Of a stretch of 64,000 nt of DNA, positions 37,343-45,153 are shown piece by piece (the stretch's first letter is position 1; each line of letters starts with the position of its first letter). The DNA lies in NCBI RefSeq assembly GCF_051131705.1, contig NZ_CP180316.1:1612001-1676000 (forward strand). Reading direction: 5' to 3'. The DNA comes from Arthrobacter_M sp030063245 (lineage in GTDB: Bacteria; Actinomycetota; Actinomycetes; Actinomycetales; Micrococcaceae). Below the pieces are notes generated by a model, which saw only the letters and a list, made by a program, of their open reading frames with translations, was not told the DNA's origin and did no database searches. The translations under genes and the position numbers were made by a program.

Positions 37343-37950
37343 TCCCATTCAATCCACTGGATAAGAGAAACTTAGGGATAAGCGTTGCCAATGCCATGAT
37401 GCTCATGGAGCCGGTACCGCTGGCAGCCGTACCAAATCAGCCCGGAGCCGGCATATATGCGATCTACTACGCCGGCGATTTTGAGCCGTACCAACTGCTA
37501 TCGGATTTAAACTCCGGCCCCGAAGGCCCCCAGTACCCAATCTATGTCGGCAAGGCCATCCCGGAGGGTGGGCGGACAGGCCTCGGTCTGAGCGACGGCG
37601 TAGAAACCTTCACGTTGCGCAACAGACTTCGGAACCACCAGCGGAACGCTGTGGCAGCTGAGAACCTAAACGTGGATCACTTTAGCCTCCGTCTCCTGAC
37701 TGTGGAGCCCATCTTCATTCCGTTGGGCGAGACGATGCTGATAACGCAAACAGGACCAGTCTGGAACACGGTTGTTCCAGGGTTTGGTTCAAATGCACCC
37801 GGCTCGGGCAGAGAGGGTGGCAAAAAATCCGCTTGGGATACCCTCCATCCAGGCCGCAGCCACAGCGCCAGCCTTCCCAGTCGCACTGAAACCCCGGCTC
37901 ATATCGCGCAAGAAGTGCGTGAATATTTACGATCCCGCCATCAAGTCTAG
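37339..37950 (+). CDS. Eco29kI-type GIY-YIG restriction endonuclease
   Basis: This 203-aa protein has the GIY-YIG fold as GIYAIYY (Tyr40/Tyr43) and PIYVGKA (Tyr69), followed by NRLRNH (Arg96, His100), E131 and N143. The R/H spacing of 4 and the E/N spacing of 12 equal those of the Eco29kI active site as I remember it. N-terminal FNPLDKRNLGISVANAM is also typical. It overlaps the methyltransferase stop by 4 bp (ATGA at 37339-37342). Family members cut CCGCGG; specificity here is inferred. Confidence 0.88.
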   Translation: MIPFNPLDKRNLGISVANAMMLMEPVPLAAVPNQPGAGIYAIYYAGDFEPYQLLSDLNSGPEGPQYPIYVGKAIPEGGRTGLGLSDGVETFTLRNRLRNHQRNAVAAENLNVDHFSLRLLTVEPIFIPLGETMLITQTGPVWNTVVPGFGSNAPGSGREGGKKSAWDTLHPGRSHSASLPSRTETPAHIAQEVREYLRSRHQV

Positions 37951-38386
37951 GATCCCAGGAACCCGAGCCTAGTTAAAATCCGTGACGGTTTCCTGGCCCT
38001 AACGGCCGGACAAGCGAATACCGTACACCAGCGCGTAGCGGCTAGCTCCCATTCCGGCGGTCTGCAGCAAGAAACGCCGTAAACACAACAGGATCGAAAC
38101 CGACGGAGCCTGCGACGGTGGGACCGGCCACCGCTGGCCGCGAAGCGAAACGCCACTGATCCTTGCCTCTGTCACGGCAGCGGGGGAACGTTCACGCATG
38201 ATTGACAGGGCGTCATGGAACCCAGCATGGAGTCGAACTACATCCGCTACCAGAGCTTGTGAAAAGTGAAATATCCGAGGATCACTGATGGACATCGGGT
38301 ATGCGGGTGACCGTTAACAGAGAATGGCGGGTTTTCCGCAGCTCAGTTTGGCGGTTTTCGCACCGTTGGCCTGGCTTCGCCGAGCG
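37951..38386. other. Region downstream of the restriction locus, no clear gene
   Basis: A minus-strand ATG frame (37999-38295, 98 aa, MSISDPRIFHFSQALVADVV at its start) could be coding but is rich in Arg/Ser later and lacks a clear ribosome-binding site. Nothing else is supported. From here to ~39480 the DNA is a patchwork of truncated genes. Confidence 0.3.
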
Positions 38387-38466
38387 TCAGGAGTCGACTG
38401 TGATGCCGGCTTTCTGGCGCGCCCGTTCGACGGTGCGGTAAACAGTGGAACGGCCCACGGGGAACT
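38387..38466 (-). pseudogene. Serine resolvase, C-terminal HTH remnant
   Basis: The minus-strand frame ends with VGRSTVYRTVERARQKAGI and a TGA at 38387-38389. This is the C-terminal helix-turn-helix of Tn3-type resolvases or invertases, where GxxRSTxYR is the DNA-reading helix. The rest of the resolvase is missing; upstream the homology stops near 38465, where a different, plus-strand remnant begins. Confidence 0.55.
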
Positions 38467-38643
38467 CAAACGCGAACGCGCCAGCGACGCTGTCGTCGGC
38501 CAGATCCACCGCTACATGGGCTACGTACAGGAGGAGCTATTGGAACCGGGACAATCAGTCGAAGGCGTCATCATCGCCCGGGAAGATGACCTTCGCATCC
38601 GCCGCGCCCTGAGCATCACCACGCGGCTCCATTGTGGTGCCTG
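38461..38643 (+). pseudogene. PD-(D/E)xK nuclease remnant (DUF91/NucS-like C-terminus)
   Basis: The plus-strand stretch reads GELKRERASDAVVGQIHRYM, followed by GYVQEELLEPGQSVEGVIIA and REDDLRIRRALSIT. The ELK box, a Q-x6-Y/M helix and the GVIIA strand are the pattern of a PD-(D/E)xK nuclease domain of the DUF91/NucS type. The N-terminal half is absent and the frame ends prematurely at 38644. It is one of several defence-type remnants next to the restriction locus. Confidence 0.45.
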
Positions 38644-38649
38644 ATGGGT

Positions 38650-39179
38650 CCGTGCGAGGAGGATCTCTGTGATGGGTTCATCGATCCCGGGGATATCGGC
38701 AATCAGCCGATCTCGGATGGCAGGGATTTGGAGGTCCGCGAGCAGCTCGCCGGTCTGTTGGTCCCGGGAATTGATCCTGTATCGAGGATCATGGCCCACA
38801 GGGTTCTGGCCCGCGATATGGCGACCTGGCCCTCCGTGGCTTCGAGAGTGCCCTTGAAATGCTCAACGGCGGCACCTGAGTTGGGATACGCGGTGGCCAT
38901 CGGCAGGGTGATGGTATTTGTCGACTGCATGTCGACGCGGGAGTCGTCGCAGAAGGGGGATAGCGCTTCGACCAATGCCGCGTACGGCCGTGGTTTTCCC
39001 GTTGTCTAGGTAGCGTCGGTGAAGATGACGAGCGCTATCTCCCTTGCCGCTCTTGGAGCTGGCTCAAACATAGTGCCGTGCCGGCCGTCACCGGCCCTTG
39101 GTGTGGTTCGACAGAGGCGTGCATTTACTTGGAGTCAGGATGTCCACGGCGGGTGCTTTCCTTTGGAAAAGTATCGGAA
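38650..39179 (-). pseudogene. Unrecognised decayed minus-strand gene
   Basis: Two minus-strand frames each look protein-like and meet near 38800: DSRVDMQSTNTITLPMATAY with AAVEHFKGTLEATEGQVAIS (38703-38975), and RYRINSRDQQTGELLADLQI with IPGIDEPITEILLARTHQ (about 38640-38799). They may be one gene with a frameshift. I do not recognise the family. Upstream to 39179 I see nothing clear. Confidence 0.3.
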
Positions 39180-39470
39180 ATGAGCATCATGACCATCATT
39201 GGCATCGATCCGCACAAGGCTTCAATCACGGCGGTCGCCGTGGATCACAGTGGCAAGAACCTTGGAACGCGAAGATTCACTATGAGCAAGGGAACCGGGC
39301 CCGGTCTGGTGTAATGGTCATCGACTTTCGCTGACCCAACATTCGCTGTTGAGGGCGCCAAAGGCTTGGGCCACAGCATCTCCCAGTTCCTGGTCTCCCA
39401 CGAACAGGTTGTCGTGGATGTCCCGGCAACGGTGTCTACTCCGGCAACCGAACGACTGATTTGTTGAGGA
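39180..39470 (+). pseudogene. IS110-family transposase, N-terminal fragment (second, unrelated copy)
   Basis: ATG 39180 begins MSIMTIIGIDPHKASITAVA, the RuvC-like N-terminus of IS110 transposases of the GIDPHK subgroup. After a stop at about 39312 the homology resumes in another frame as FAVEGAKGLGHSISQFLVS followed by VVVDVPATVST, and ends with a stop near 39467. A small internal deletion or frameshift and loss of the C-terminal two-thirds leave it inactive. It differs from the fragment at 2926-3258. Confidence 0.65.
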
Positions 39471-39501
39471 CAGGCTTCTCTTGGCAGGCGTTGCGACGAC
39501 A

Positions 39502-40065
39502 TTAGGCCGTTGCGGCTGCTTCGTGCCAGGCGAACTTCTCGAACGGCGCGTCGACGGGCGTTTGTGCCAGGTGGTTGGTGTAGTTCGACATCACTTTCTG
39601 CGAGACGCCAAGGACGACTTCGAGGACCTGGCGCTTGGTGAAGCCAGCATCCAAAAAGGCCTGCACGGCGTCGTCGTCCACGTTTCCTCGCTCACGCACC
39701 ATACCCAAAGTGAAGGTGCGCAGGGCCTCCAGGCGGGCGTTGGGCAATGGCGTTTCATTGCGCAGCGCTTCGGTGATTGCATCGTCCACCTTCATGGATT
39801 TTGCAATACCGGTGTGGGCCGGAACACAGTACGTGCAGGAGTGTTCGACGTTAACCGTCTGCCAGACGACAGTCAGTTCGTCCTTGTCGAAGCTCGAGTT
39901 AAGGAACAGCTGATGCACCAGCTGATAACCCTCGAGCAGGCCGGGCGCCTCGGCCATGGTCGCGTGCAGTCCCGGGATCCTCCCGTTCTGCTTCTTCGAC
40001 TTGGCGAGCAGAGCCTTGCTCTCTTCGGGTGCTGTGTCTTCGTCGTGCCGTTGGAAATCAATCAT
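39502..40065 (-). CDS. Carboxymuconolactone decarboxylase / AhpD-like protein
   Basis: The 187-aa product starts at ATG 40065 (GGAG 6 bp upstream); a second ATG at 40077 in frame overlaps that ribosome-binding site. The CMD signature is present: QTVNVEHSCTYCVPAHTGIA with a Cys-x2-Cys pair and the nearby His, typical of alkylhydroperoxidase D-like proteins that reduce peroxides through a disulfide. Following helices (LEALRTFTLGMVRERG and QVLEVVLGVSQKVMSNYTNH) are standard. It lies downstream of the SDR gene on the same strand and is probably co-regulated by the divergent TetR. Confidence 0.85.
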   Translation of the reverse strand: MIDFQRHDEDTAPEESKALLAKSKKQNGRIPGLHATMAEAPGLLEGYQLVHQLFLNSSFDKDELTVVWQTVNVEHSCTYCVPAHTGIAKSMKVDDAITEALRNETPLPNARLEALRTFTLGMVRERGNVDDDAVQAFLDAGFTKRQVLEVVLGVSQKVMSNYTNHLAQTPVDAPFEKFAWHEAAATA

Positions 40066-40147
40066 GGGTGTCTCCATTTCAGTCTCGGCCGGCCATCGCC
40101 GGCCAGAGGTTGAGGGAATCTTCGAAGAGTGTCTGGTAAGTCGCCGG

Positions 40148-40948
40148 TCAGATGCTGTTGTGGTCTTTGACTGCACCTTCCAGCTCGCCCAGTCCCGGAG
40201 CAATCGCGGCATCGACCGCAAGCGGGTCGGTGACGTTAAGCTGCTGCAGACCTCGGCCTTCCTCGGGAGTGGCGTTGATTTCGTGATCGCCCGCTGCGAG
40301 CCCGGCCATCACGTCGGCCACGACGTCGGCCACTGGCCGGCGCGCCCAGTCGGCGTTTTGGGTGCTCATCATTGCCGTGTCCGTGGCGCCCGGGTAGACG
40401 GTCGCGACGTGCACGCCCGTGCCGTGCAGTTCGCGCCGCAGAGACTCCCCGAAGGACGCCAAGCCAGACTTCGTGGCCGCATACACCGCGTAGAACGGCA
40501 TGCCCACCAGCGCGATCCCGCTGGAAATGTTCAGCACCAGACTTCCGGTGCCGGCTCCACTGCTGCGCAGTCGCGGAAGGAGGGACCTGGTCAGAAGCAA
40601 CGGTGCTGTGAGGTTCAGATCGATCATCGAACGGACCTCCTCTTCACTGGACTGCTCCAGTCGGCCAGCCCGGACGTTGCCGGCGTTATTGACCAGCAAA
40701 TCCACGGTGTCCCAGGATGCGACCGCCTCGACCACTCGGTCGACGGCATCCGGCGTCCTCAAGTCCTGCACCAGGAGTTCGGCACTGCCGCCGGCGGCCT
40801 GCACCAAATCCGCCGTCGTCTTCAATGTTTCTTCTTTGCGTCCGACGAGCAGCAGGTGACCGCCCTTGGCAGCGAACTCGAGGGCCAGCGCCTGGCCGAT
40901 TCCCTGGCCTGCACCGGTGATGATGCCGCGGCGTTTGTTGAGATCCAC
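40148..40948 (-). CDS. Short-chain dehydrogenase/reductase (SDR)
   Basis: The 266-aa product starts at GTG 40948 with AGGAAGAAG upstream. The Rossmann glycine motif ITGAGQGIG (residues ~10-18), NNAG (~90), the catalytic Ser in LNISSGIAL and YAATKSG (Tyr-x3-Lys) define a classical NAD(P)H-dependent SDR. The substrate is unknown. It is divergent from a TetR regulator, and the intergenic space carries two palindromes, so it is very likely the regulator's target. Confidence 0.88.
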   Translation of the reverse strand: MDLNKRRGIITGAGQGIGQALALEFAAKGGHLLLVGRKEETLKTTADLVQAAGGSAELLVQDLRTPDAVDRVVEAVASWDTVDLLVNNAGNVRAGRLEQSSEEEVRSMIDLNLTAPLLLTRSLLPRLRSSGAGTGSLVLNISSGIALVGMPFYAVYAATKSGLASFGESLRRELHGTGVHVATVYPGATDTAMMSTQNADWARRPVADVVADVMAGLAAGDHEINATPEEGRGLQQLNVTDPLAVDAAIAPGLGELEGAVKDHNSI

Positions 40949-41015
40949 GATGAAGCTTCTTCCTGGTTGAGGTCGCGGGCCGCAGACACGACCCGGGGGA
41001 ACGAACTCTCGTTCT

Positions 41016-41029
41016 GTACCAAACGGTAC
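41016..41029. promoter_or_regulatory. Putative TetR operator 1
   Basis: GTACC-AAAC-GGTAC is a perfect 5-4-5 inverted repeat in the SDR/tetR intergenic region, 68 bp upstream of the SDR start. The same half-site (TACC/GGTA with a 4-bp spacer) recurs in the second palindrome, as expected for two sites of one regulator. Confidence 0.6.
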
Positions 41030-41040
41030 CATATCTTCAG

Positions 41041-41068
41041 GGCTTTGTTACCGAGAGGTACCAAAGCC
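41041..41068. promoter_or_regulatory. Putative TetR operator 2
   Basis: The arms GGCTTTGTTACC and GGTACCAAAGCC, separated by GAGA, match at 11 of 12 positions. It lies 26 bp upstream of tetR ATG 41094, so it could block transcription of tetR itself as well as the divergent SDR gene. Confidence 0.65.
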
Positions 41069-41093
41069 GTTCCAGGCGACGTAGACTGAGCAA

Positions 41094-41699
41094 ATGAGCT
41101 TTAGCGTGAATGCCGCGATCGGTCGCCCGAGACTCTTCGATGAGGAAGCTGTACTCGCCAAGCTGACCGCTCTGTTCTGGCGCCAGGGGTACGGCCAGAC
41201 CTCGATGACGGAGATCGTGAGGATAAGCGGGGTCCACAAGCCGAGTCTTTATCGCACCTTCGGCACCAAGGAAGAACTCTTCGCGACCGTGCTGCGCCGC
41301 TACCTCGCCGAGCGGATTGCAATGTTCGCCGCACTGATCGAACAGGCCGGGCCAGGGACCGAGGGCGTCCACAGGTTCCTGGAGCTGTTCGAAGTAGACG
41401 CGATTTCCGAGCGGGGCCGCGACGGGTGCCTGATGGTGATGGCCTCCAACGAGCTGCGTGGCACCCTGCCGGGCTATGACTTCTCGAAGAGCTACCGACG
41501 ACAGATGCGCGAGCAGATCCGCACCCTCATCGATCGGGCCCTCCCCGAAGGGGAGGCCGATTCTGCGATTGCCCAAGCGCGTACGGACCTCGTTATCACT
41601 TACCTGTTGGGGTTGCAGGTCATCATGCGTTCGGGGGCCGACGCCGATGAGATCCACCAATACCTCAACGCGATGCACGTCACCGTCGACACGTGGTGA
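41094..41699 (+). CDS. TetR-family transcriptional regulator
   Basis: This 201-aa regulator has an N-terminal TetR HTH (LFWRQGYGQTSMTEIVRISG, then KPSLYRTFGTKEELF; residues ~26-62). A ligand-binding helical C-terminal domain follows (TLIDRALPEGEADSAIAQAR is part of it). It is divergent from the SDR and AhpD-like genes and, with the two palindromes at 41016-41068, probably represses them until an electrophile or substrate binds. The ligand is unknown. Confidence 0.9.
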   Translation: MSFSVNAAIGRPRLFDEEAVLAKLTALFWRQGYGQTSMTEIVRISGVHKPSLYRTFGTKEELFATVLRRYLAERIAMFAALIEQAGPGTEGVHRFLELFEVDAISERGRDGCLMVMASNELRGTLPGYDFSKSYRRQMREQIRTLIDRALPEGEADSAIAQARTDLVITYLLGLQVIMRSGADADEIHQYLNAMHVTVDTW

Positions 41700-41993
41700 A
41701 GCCCGTTGCGCGCAGCGCGCACCTGCCCCGCCCTTGAACTGCAGTTCCCGGCCGGTGTCGGTGCCGTCAGTTCCAGGACAGCTGATACACCACTGGCGTT
41801 GGTTGACGTAACGACCTCAGCGCCGCGGGTAAAACTCCCGCAACTCGCTACTCGGAGCGAAGAATCGACCGCTGGAGCAATGACCACACAGGGCGCATGT
41901 GAGCCCCCGTTTTCGCGGCGGAGTACTTCACCCCGTCCTTTGCAGCAAGCAGACGGGCGATCATTCACCGCGAGGCGCCATTCACGTCCCGCC
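41700..41993. other. No gene seen between tetR and the Fic fragment
   Basis: This stretch keeps an open plus-strand frame but its translation is Pro/Ala/Thr/Arg-rich without domain-like sequence, so it is probably non-coding. It separates tetR from the Fic remnant. Confidence 0.3.
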
Positions 41994-42443
41994 CCGCCGG
42001 AACTCGTGCCGGAGTTGATAGCGGACCCGATGCTCTTCTGCAACCGTCCCGACGTACCCATCATGGCGCAGGCGGCGATCGGGGACGCCCAATTCGAATC
42101 CATCCACCCGTTCACCGACGGCAACGGCCGCATCGGGCGGACCCCGATCGGTGCGATCTCCCGCCGTCGCGGGCTCACGAAGAACACGCTCACTCCGATC
42201 GCGTCCGCGATGATCGCCGACGTCGGCTCGTATTTCAGGCTGGTCAATAACTACCGGTCTGGTGATGCCGATGCGTTCGTGCTCTACCTGGCGCACTCCG
42301 CGGTCCGCGCTTCGGAGGTGGCCCGGGAATCCGTGGCCGCACTCGATACCCTGCCGGCCATGTGGCTGAAACTTGCCCGGTCTCGCAAAGGATCCGCGGA
42401 CGAGAAGATCATCCCGTGGCTGCTGGAGCGGCCTGTGTTCTAG
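41994..42443 (+). pseudogene. Fic-family protein fragment
   Basis: The frame contains QFESIHPFTDGNGRIGR, the Fic active-site loop HPFxDGNGRxxR that transfers AMP to target proteins, followed by typical Fic helices (YFRLVNNYRSGDADAFVLYL). The N-terminal half of the Fic domain and a plausible start are missing; the sequence before ~41994 is not Fic-like. A protein-like tail (ERPVF, then after a frame change RRRVWDATQVLDEAYRLNN) ends at 42532. I take it as a truncated, inactive copy. Confidence 0.65.
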
Positions 42444-42530
42444 AGCGCCGCCGCGTGTGGGACGCGACCCAAGTCCTCGACGAGGCCTACAGGCTCAACA
42501 ACCGGTTGGCCTTCACTGGGAAGACGGGCT

Positions 42531-42707
42531 GACTTTGCGGAGCCCGTCCCGGTTCTGGGTTACATATGCGCTGTTATCGGCGTTTGGGCTTTGCCCACTT
42601 CCGATGCCTCAGGGCGCGTGGCTCGCTGCTGCTCGCTGACTCGGCTGATCACCGCGATGCTGGCTAACGGGCGCGGTTGAACTCGATGTCGTGACGGTGA
42701 CCCCGCC
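42531..42707. other. Short gap, nothing seen
   Basis: No gene or clear terminator was recognised between the Fic remnant and the end of the reductase gene. A short hairpin-capable GC-rich stretch is present but not distinctive. Confidence 0.25.
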
Positions 42708-44060
42708 TTAAAGCATTGAGCTCAGGTCGGACCCGACCGACGGATAGGTGGGCGTCATGGATTTGAGTTGCCGGGCGGTCAGTCCGTGTTTCATAGCCAG
42801 GCTGAACGTGTTGGCGAGTTCGGCGTATCCGGCTCCGAATAGGTGCGCGCCGACTATGCGTTGGGTTGATTTGTCGATGAGAATTTTGGCCGCGCCGGCG
42901 GTTTCCCCGATCCGGTAGCCCGAGTACCACTTACTGGTGTCGGAATACCGGACCTCCACGTTCAGTCCGTTGTCCCGGGCCTCGTGCTCCAGCATCCCGA
43001 GACGGACCAGTTCAGGGATCGTGAAGACTGCCGTCGGAGTGGCGGCGTAGTCGGGAACTGTGAAACCGGAGTTCAACATGTTGGAAGCGGCGACTTTCGC
43101 CTCGAAAACGGCCACCGGAGTCAGCGGCAGACCTGCGGTGTCTGCCGAATCGCCCGCGGCGTAGATAGCGGGGTTTGTGGTGCTCTGCAGGTGCTCGGCG
43201 ACATCAACGCCGTGTTTTCCGTAAGCCACGTCAGCCGCTTCGAGGTTTAACCGCGATAGGTCCGGGGTTCGTCCGGCACCGTGAACCACCAGGTCCGCAT
43301 CAAGGGTTGCGGAGCTGCCGCCCTCATCGAGGTGTACCCGGTAGCCGGCGGGGGTCTTCTCGACGCCCGTGATGCTTGTGCCGCGCCGCACTTCAACCCC
43401 GCCCTGCGCGCCGCGGTCGATCAGCAGTTCGACGAGGTCCGCGTCGAAGGATTTCAGCGTGCGTTCTCCCCGATCAACGATGACCGGGGAGCTGCCCGCG
43501 CGGGCAGCGATGTGAGCGAACTCGAAGGAGACGAAACCGCCGCCCACGAACACGATGCGGGCAGGAAGGTTCTTAAGATTGAGGAACTCGGTGCTGTCAA
43601 TGAGGTGTTCCGTGCCCGGGAAGTTCAAGGATCGGGGCGTGGCGCCGGTGGCGATCAGGACTTTGGACGTTTCGAACGTCGTCCCGGAGATTTGAACCTG
43701 AGCTGGTCCGGTGAAGCTGGCGGTCCCGTGCAGGGTCTCTACCCCCTGATCGTGCAGATTGTTTTCCATGCTCTGCGGCACTGGGCCGGTGAAGCCGTGC
43801 TTGTGCCTCATCAGCTCGGCCCAGTTGACAGACAGTGCGTCGCTGTCGATTCCTTTGCCCTTCATCAGCCGGGCGTTCTCCACGATCTCAGCGCCGCGCC
43901 GCAGGATTTTCTTCGGGTCACATCCTCGCAACGCACACGTCCCGCCATAGGGAAGTGCATCGACGATCGCCACGCGCCACCCCGCCGAAGAGCATTTGGT
44001 CGCCGCGGCGGTCCCGGCCATCCCGGCACCAATGACCAGCAGATCGTAGTTCTGAGGCAT
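42708..44060 (-). CDS. FAD-dependent disulfide oxidoreductase, mercuric/glutathione reductase family
   Basis: The 450-aa product starts at ATG 44060 (AGAGAAAG upstream). FAD site LLVIGAGMAGTAAA (~8-20), redox box GGTCALRGCDPKK with the CxxxxC pair, NAD(P) site IVFVGGGFVSFEFA, and AGDSAD-type second FAD site are present, with an interface domain ending TPTYPSVGSDL. Unlike true MerA, it lacks the N-terminal HMA domain and the C-terminal Cys pair, so mercury reduction is unlikely to be its only role. It lies downstream of the thioredoxin-like gene under a MerR-type operator. Confidence 0.85.
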   Translation of the reverse strand: MPQNYDLLVIGAGMAGTAAATKCSSAGWRVAIVDALPYGGTCALRGCDPKKILRRGAEIVENARLMKGKGIDSDALSVNWAELMRHKHGFTGPVPQSMENNLHDQGVETLHGTASFTGPAQVQISGTTFETSKVLIATGATPRSLNFPGTEHLIDSTEFLNLKNLPARIVFVGGGFVSFEFAHIAARAGSSPVIVDRGERTLKSFDADLVELLIDRGAQGGVEVRRGTSITGVEKTPAGYRVHLDEGGSSATLDADLVVHGAGRTPDLSRLNLEAADVAYGKHGVDVAEHLQSTTNPAIYAAGDSADTAGLPLTPVAVFEAKVAASNMLNSGFTVPDYAATPTAVFTIPELVRLGMLEHEARDNGLNVEVRYSDTSKWYSGYRIGETAGAAKILIDKSTQRIVGAHLFGAGYAELANTFSLAMKHGLTARQLKSMTPTYPSVGSDLSSML

Positions 44061-44187
44061 TTCAAACTTTCTCTTAGTCAATATCGCGTGGCTGCCCTGA
44101 CATTTCTCGTTGATAGGAGCACTCACGCCTGATGGGTCCCCGGAAGCGGAGCAGACCGTTGCGGTTCGCCGTCGTTGTCCCCGCCTT

Positions 44188-44484
44188 TCAGCCCGCGCCG
44201 ATGGCTGAACGCAGCTGTTCGATGCTGGGGGAGCCCGCGGCCCCTTCCGGGGTCATGTACCGGCGGCATGCCAATCCCACCGTCGCACCGGCGGCGAACA
44301 TATCAGCGCCATTGATGAGGATGGTTGGAGAGCCGTGGAAGCCCACCCGCTCTGCCTCCTCTACCGTGTCCACGACCTGTCGGGTCAGGACGACGTCGGG
44401 CCGTTGCGCGGCAAGAGTCATCAGCCCGGCCTCGGCGACTTTCCAGTTCGGGCAACCGTCGAAATACTGCAGGGTGATCTCCAT
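44188..44484 (-). CDS. Thioredoxin-like protein
   Basis: The 98-aa product starts at ATG 44484 and begins MEITLQYFDGCPNWKVAE, a thioredoxin-fold beta-alpha start with a single active-site-like Cys (GCPNW in place of CxxC), then GFHGSPTILINGADMF with the cis-Pro loop. Family members of this short type occur near metal and oxidative-stress regulators. It is the first gene behind the MerR-type promoter and is followed by the flavin disulfide reductase, a plausible thiol redox pair. Confidence 0.78.
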   Translation of the reverse strand: MEITLQYFDGCPNWKVAEAGLMTLAAQRPDVVLTRQVVDTVEEAERVGFHGSPTILINGADMFAAGATVGLACRRYMTPEGAAGSPSIEQLRSAIGAG

Positions 44485-44498
44485 ACCCGAAACCCTAA

Positions 44499-44523
44499 AC
44501 CTTGAAGTTCGGTATAAGGTCAA
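44499..44523 (-). promoter_or_regulatory. MerR-type operator-promoter
   Basis: On the minus strand TTGACC (-35, 44518-44523) is followed by a long spacer spanning the dyad ACCTT-N12-AAGGT (44499-44520) and an AT-rich -10 near 44494-44499. A dyad within an over-long 18-20 bp spacer is the hallmark of promoters distorted and activated by MerR regulators. It drives the thioredoxin-like and reductase genes and lies next to merR. Confidence 0.6.
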
Positions 44524-44539
44524 GCCTTAGACTGAGATC

Positions 44540-45040
44540 ATGCTCATCGGGGAAGTCAGCGCCGTCACCGGCATAGACACTCAAACCATCCGATTTTACG
44601 AACGCCAGGGACTGCTGCCCACCGCAACCCGGGCGCCGAACGGTTACCGGATCTACGATGATACTGTCATCCGTCGGCTGCAGTTTGTCCGCGCCTCCCA
44701 GTCCGCCGGACTCACCCTGTCAGATATCAAGGGCATCCTCGCCCAGCGTGATTCCGGTGACGCACCCTGCGCCCACGTCTCGGCCCTCCTCGAGGAAAAA
44801 CTCTCCGATGTCCGAGCCCGCCAGCTCGAACTCGCCGCCCTGGCAGCTGAACTTGGACGACTCGTTCAATCGAGCCACGATCTCGATCCCGCCGACTGCT
44901 CCGACGCAGATATCTGCCACATCATTTCAACCCCGCGAGCGGATCAACACGATACATCGAACGCCCGGACCTTGTCCTACAGCCCCGGGCAGAAATCGGC
45001 CTGCATAAATGCACGGCCCCAGCCTGTTCCGTATCGTTGA
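44540..45040 (+). CDS. MerR-family transcriptional regulator, metal-sensing type
   Basis: The 166-aa product has the MerR winged HTH (LIGEVSAVTGIDTQTIRFYE, then RQGLLPTATRAPNGYRIYDD), a dimer helix, and three cysteines: DAPCAHV near residue 78, PADCSDAD and ICHIIS near 117-124. That arrangement resembles the metal-binding cysteines of MerR/ZntR-type sensors. It is divergent from the thiol-redox genes with a MerR-type promoter between. Hg(II), another soft metal or a thiol-reactive signal are possible; the cognate metal cannot be read from sequence. Confidence 0.9.
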   Translation: MLIGEVSAVTGIDTQTIRFYERQGLLPTATRAPNGYRIYDDTVIRRLQFVRASQSAGLTLSDIKGILAQRDSGDAPCAHVSALLEEKLSDVRARQLELAALAAELGRLVQSSHDLDPADCSDADICHIISTPRADQHDTSNARTLSYSPGQKSACINARPQPVPYR

Positions 45041-45091
45041 CATCTGCTACTAAAAGGTCCCGCTGCGCGGGATAGCCATGGCGCCCAGATC

Positions 45092-45147
45092 GGAGCTGCC
45101 GCGGGGATTTCGGACAGCGGAATTAGTGGTTTCTTCTACGCTGCTGA
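45092..45147. repeat. Isolated IS3 terminal remnant
   Basis: Starting GAGCTGCCGCGGGGATTTCG and continuing with CGGACAGCGGAATTAGTGG, this ~55-bp stretch matches the left end of the IS3 element at 27211-27266 with only a few differences. No transposase remains. It is the scar of a related IS3 copy that was lost by deletion. Confidence 0.7.
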
Positions 45148-45153
45148 GAGTTA

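Noticed and set aside
42708..44060. Annotation as mercuric reductase MerA
   Set aside because: There is no HMA domain and no C-terminal vicinal Cys pair, both expected in MerA.
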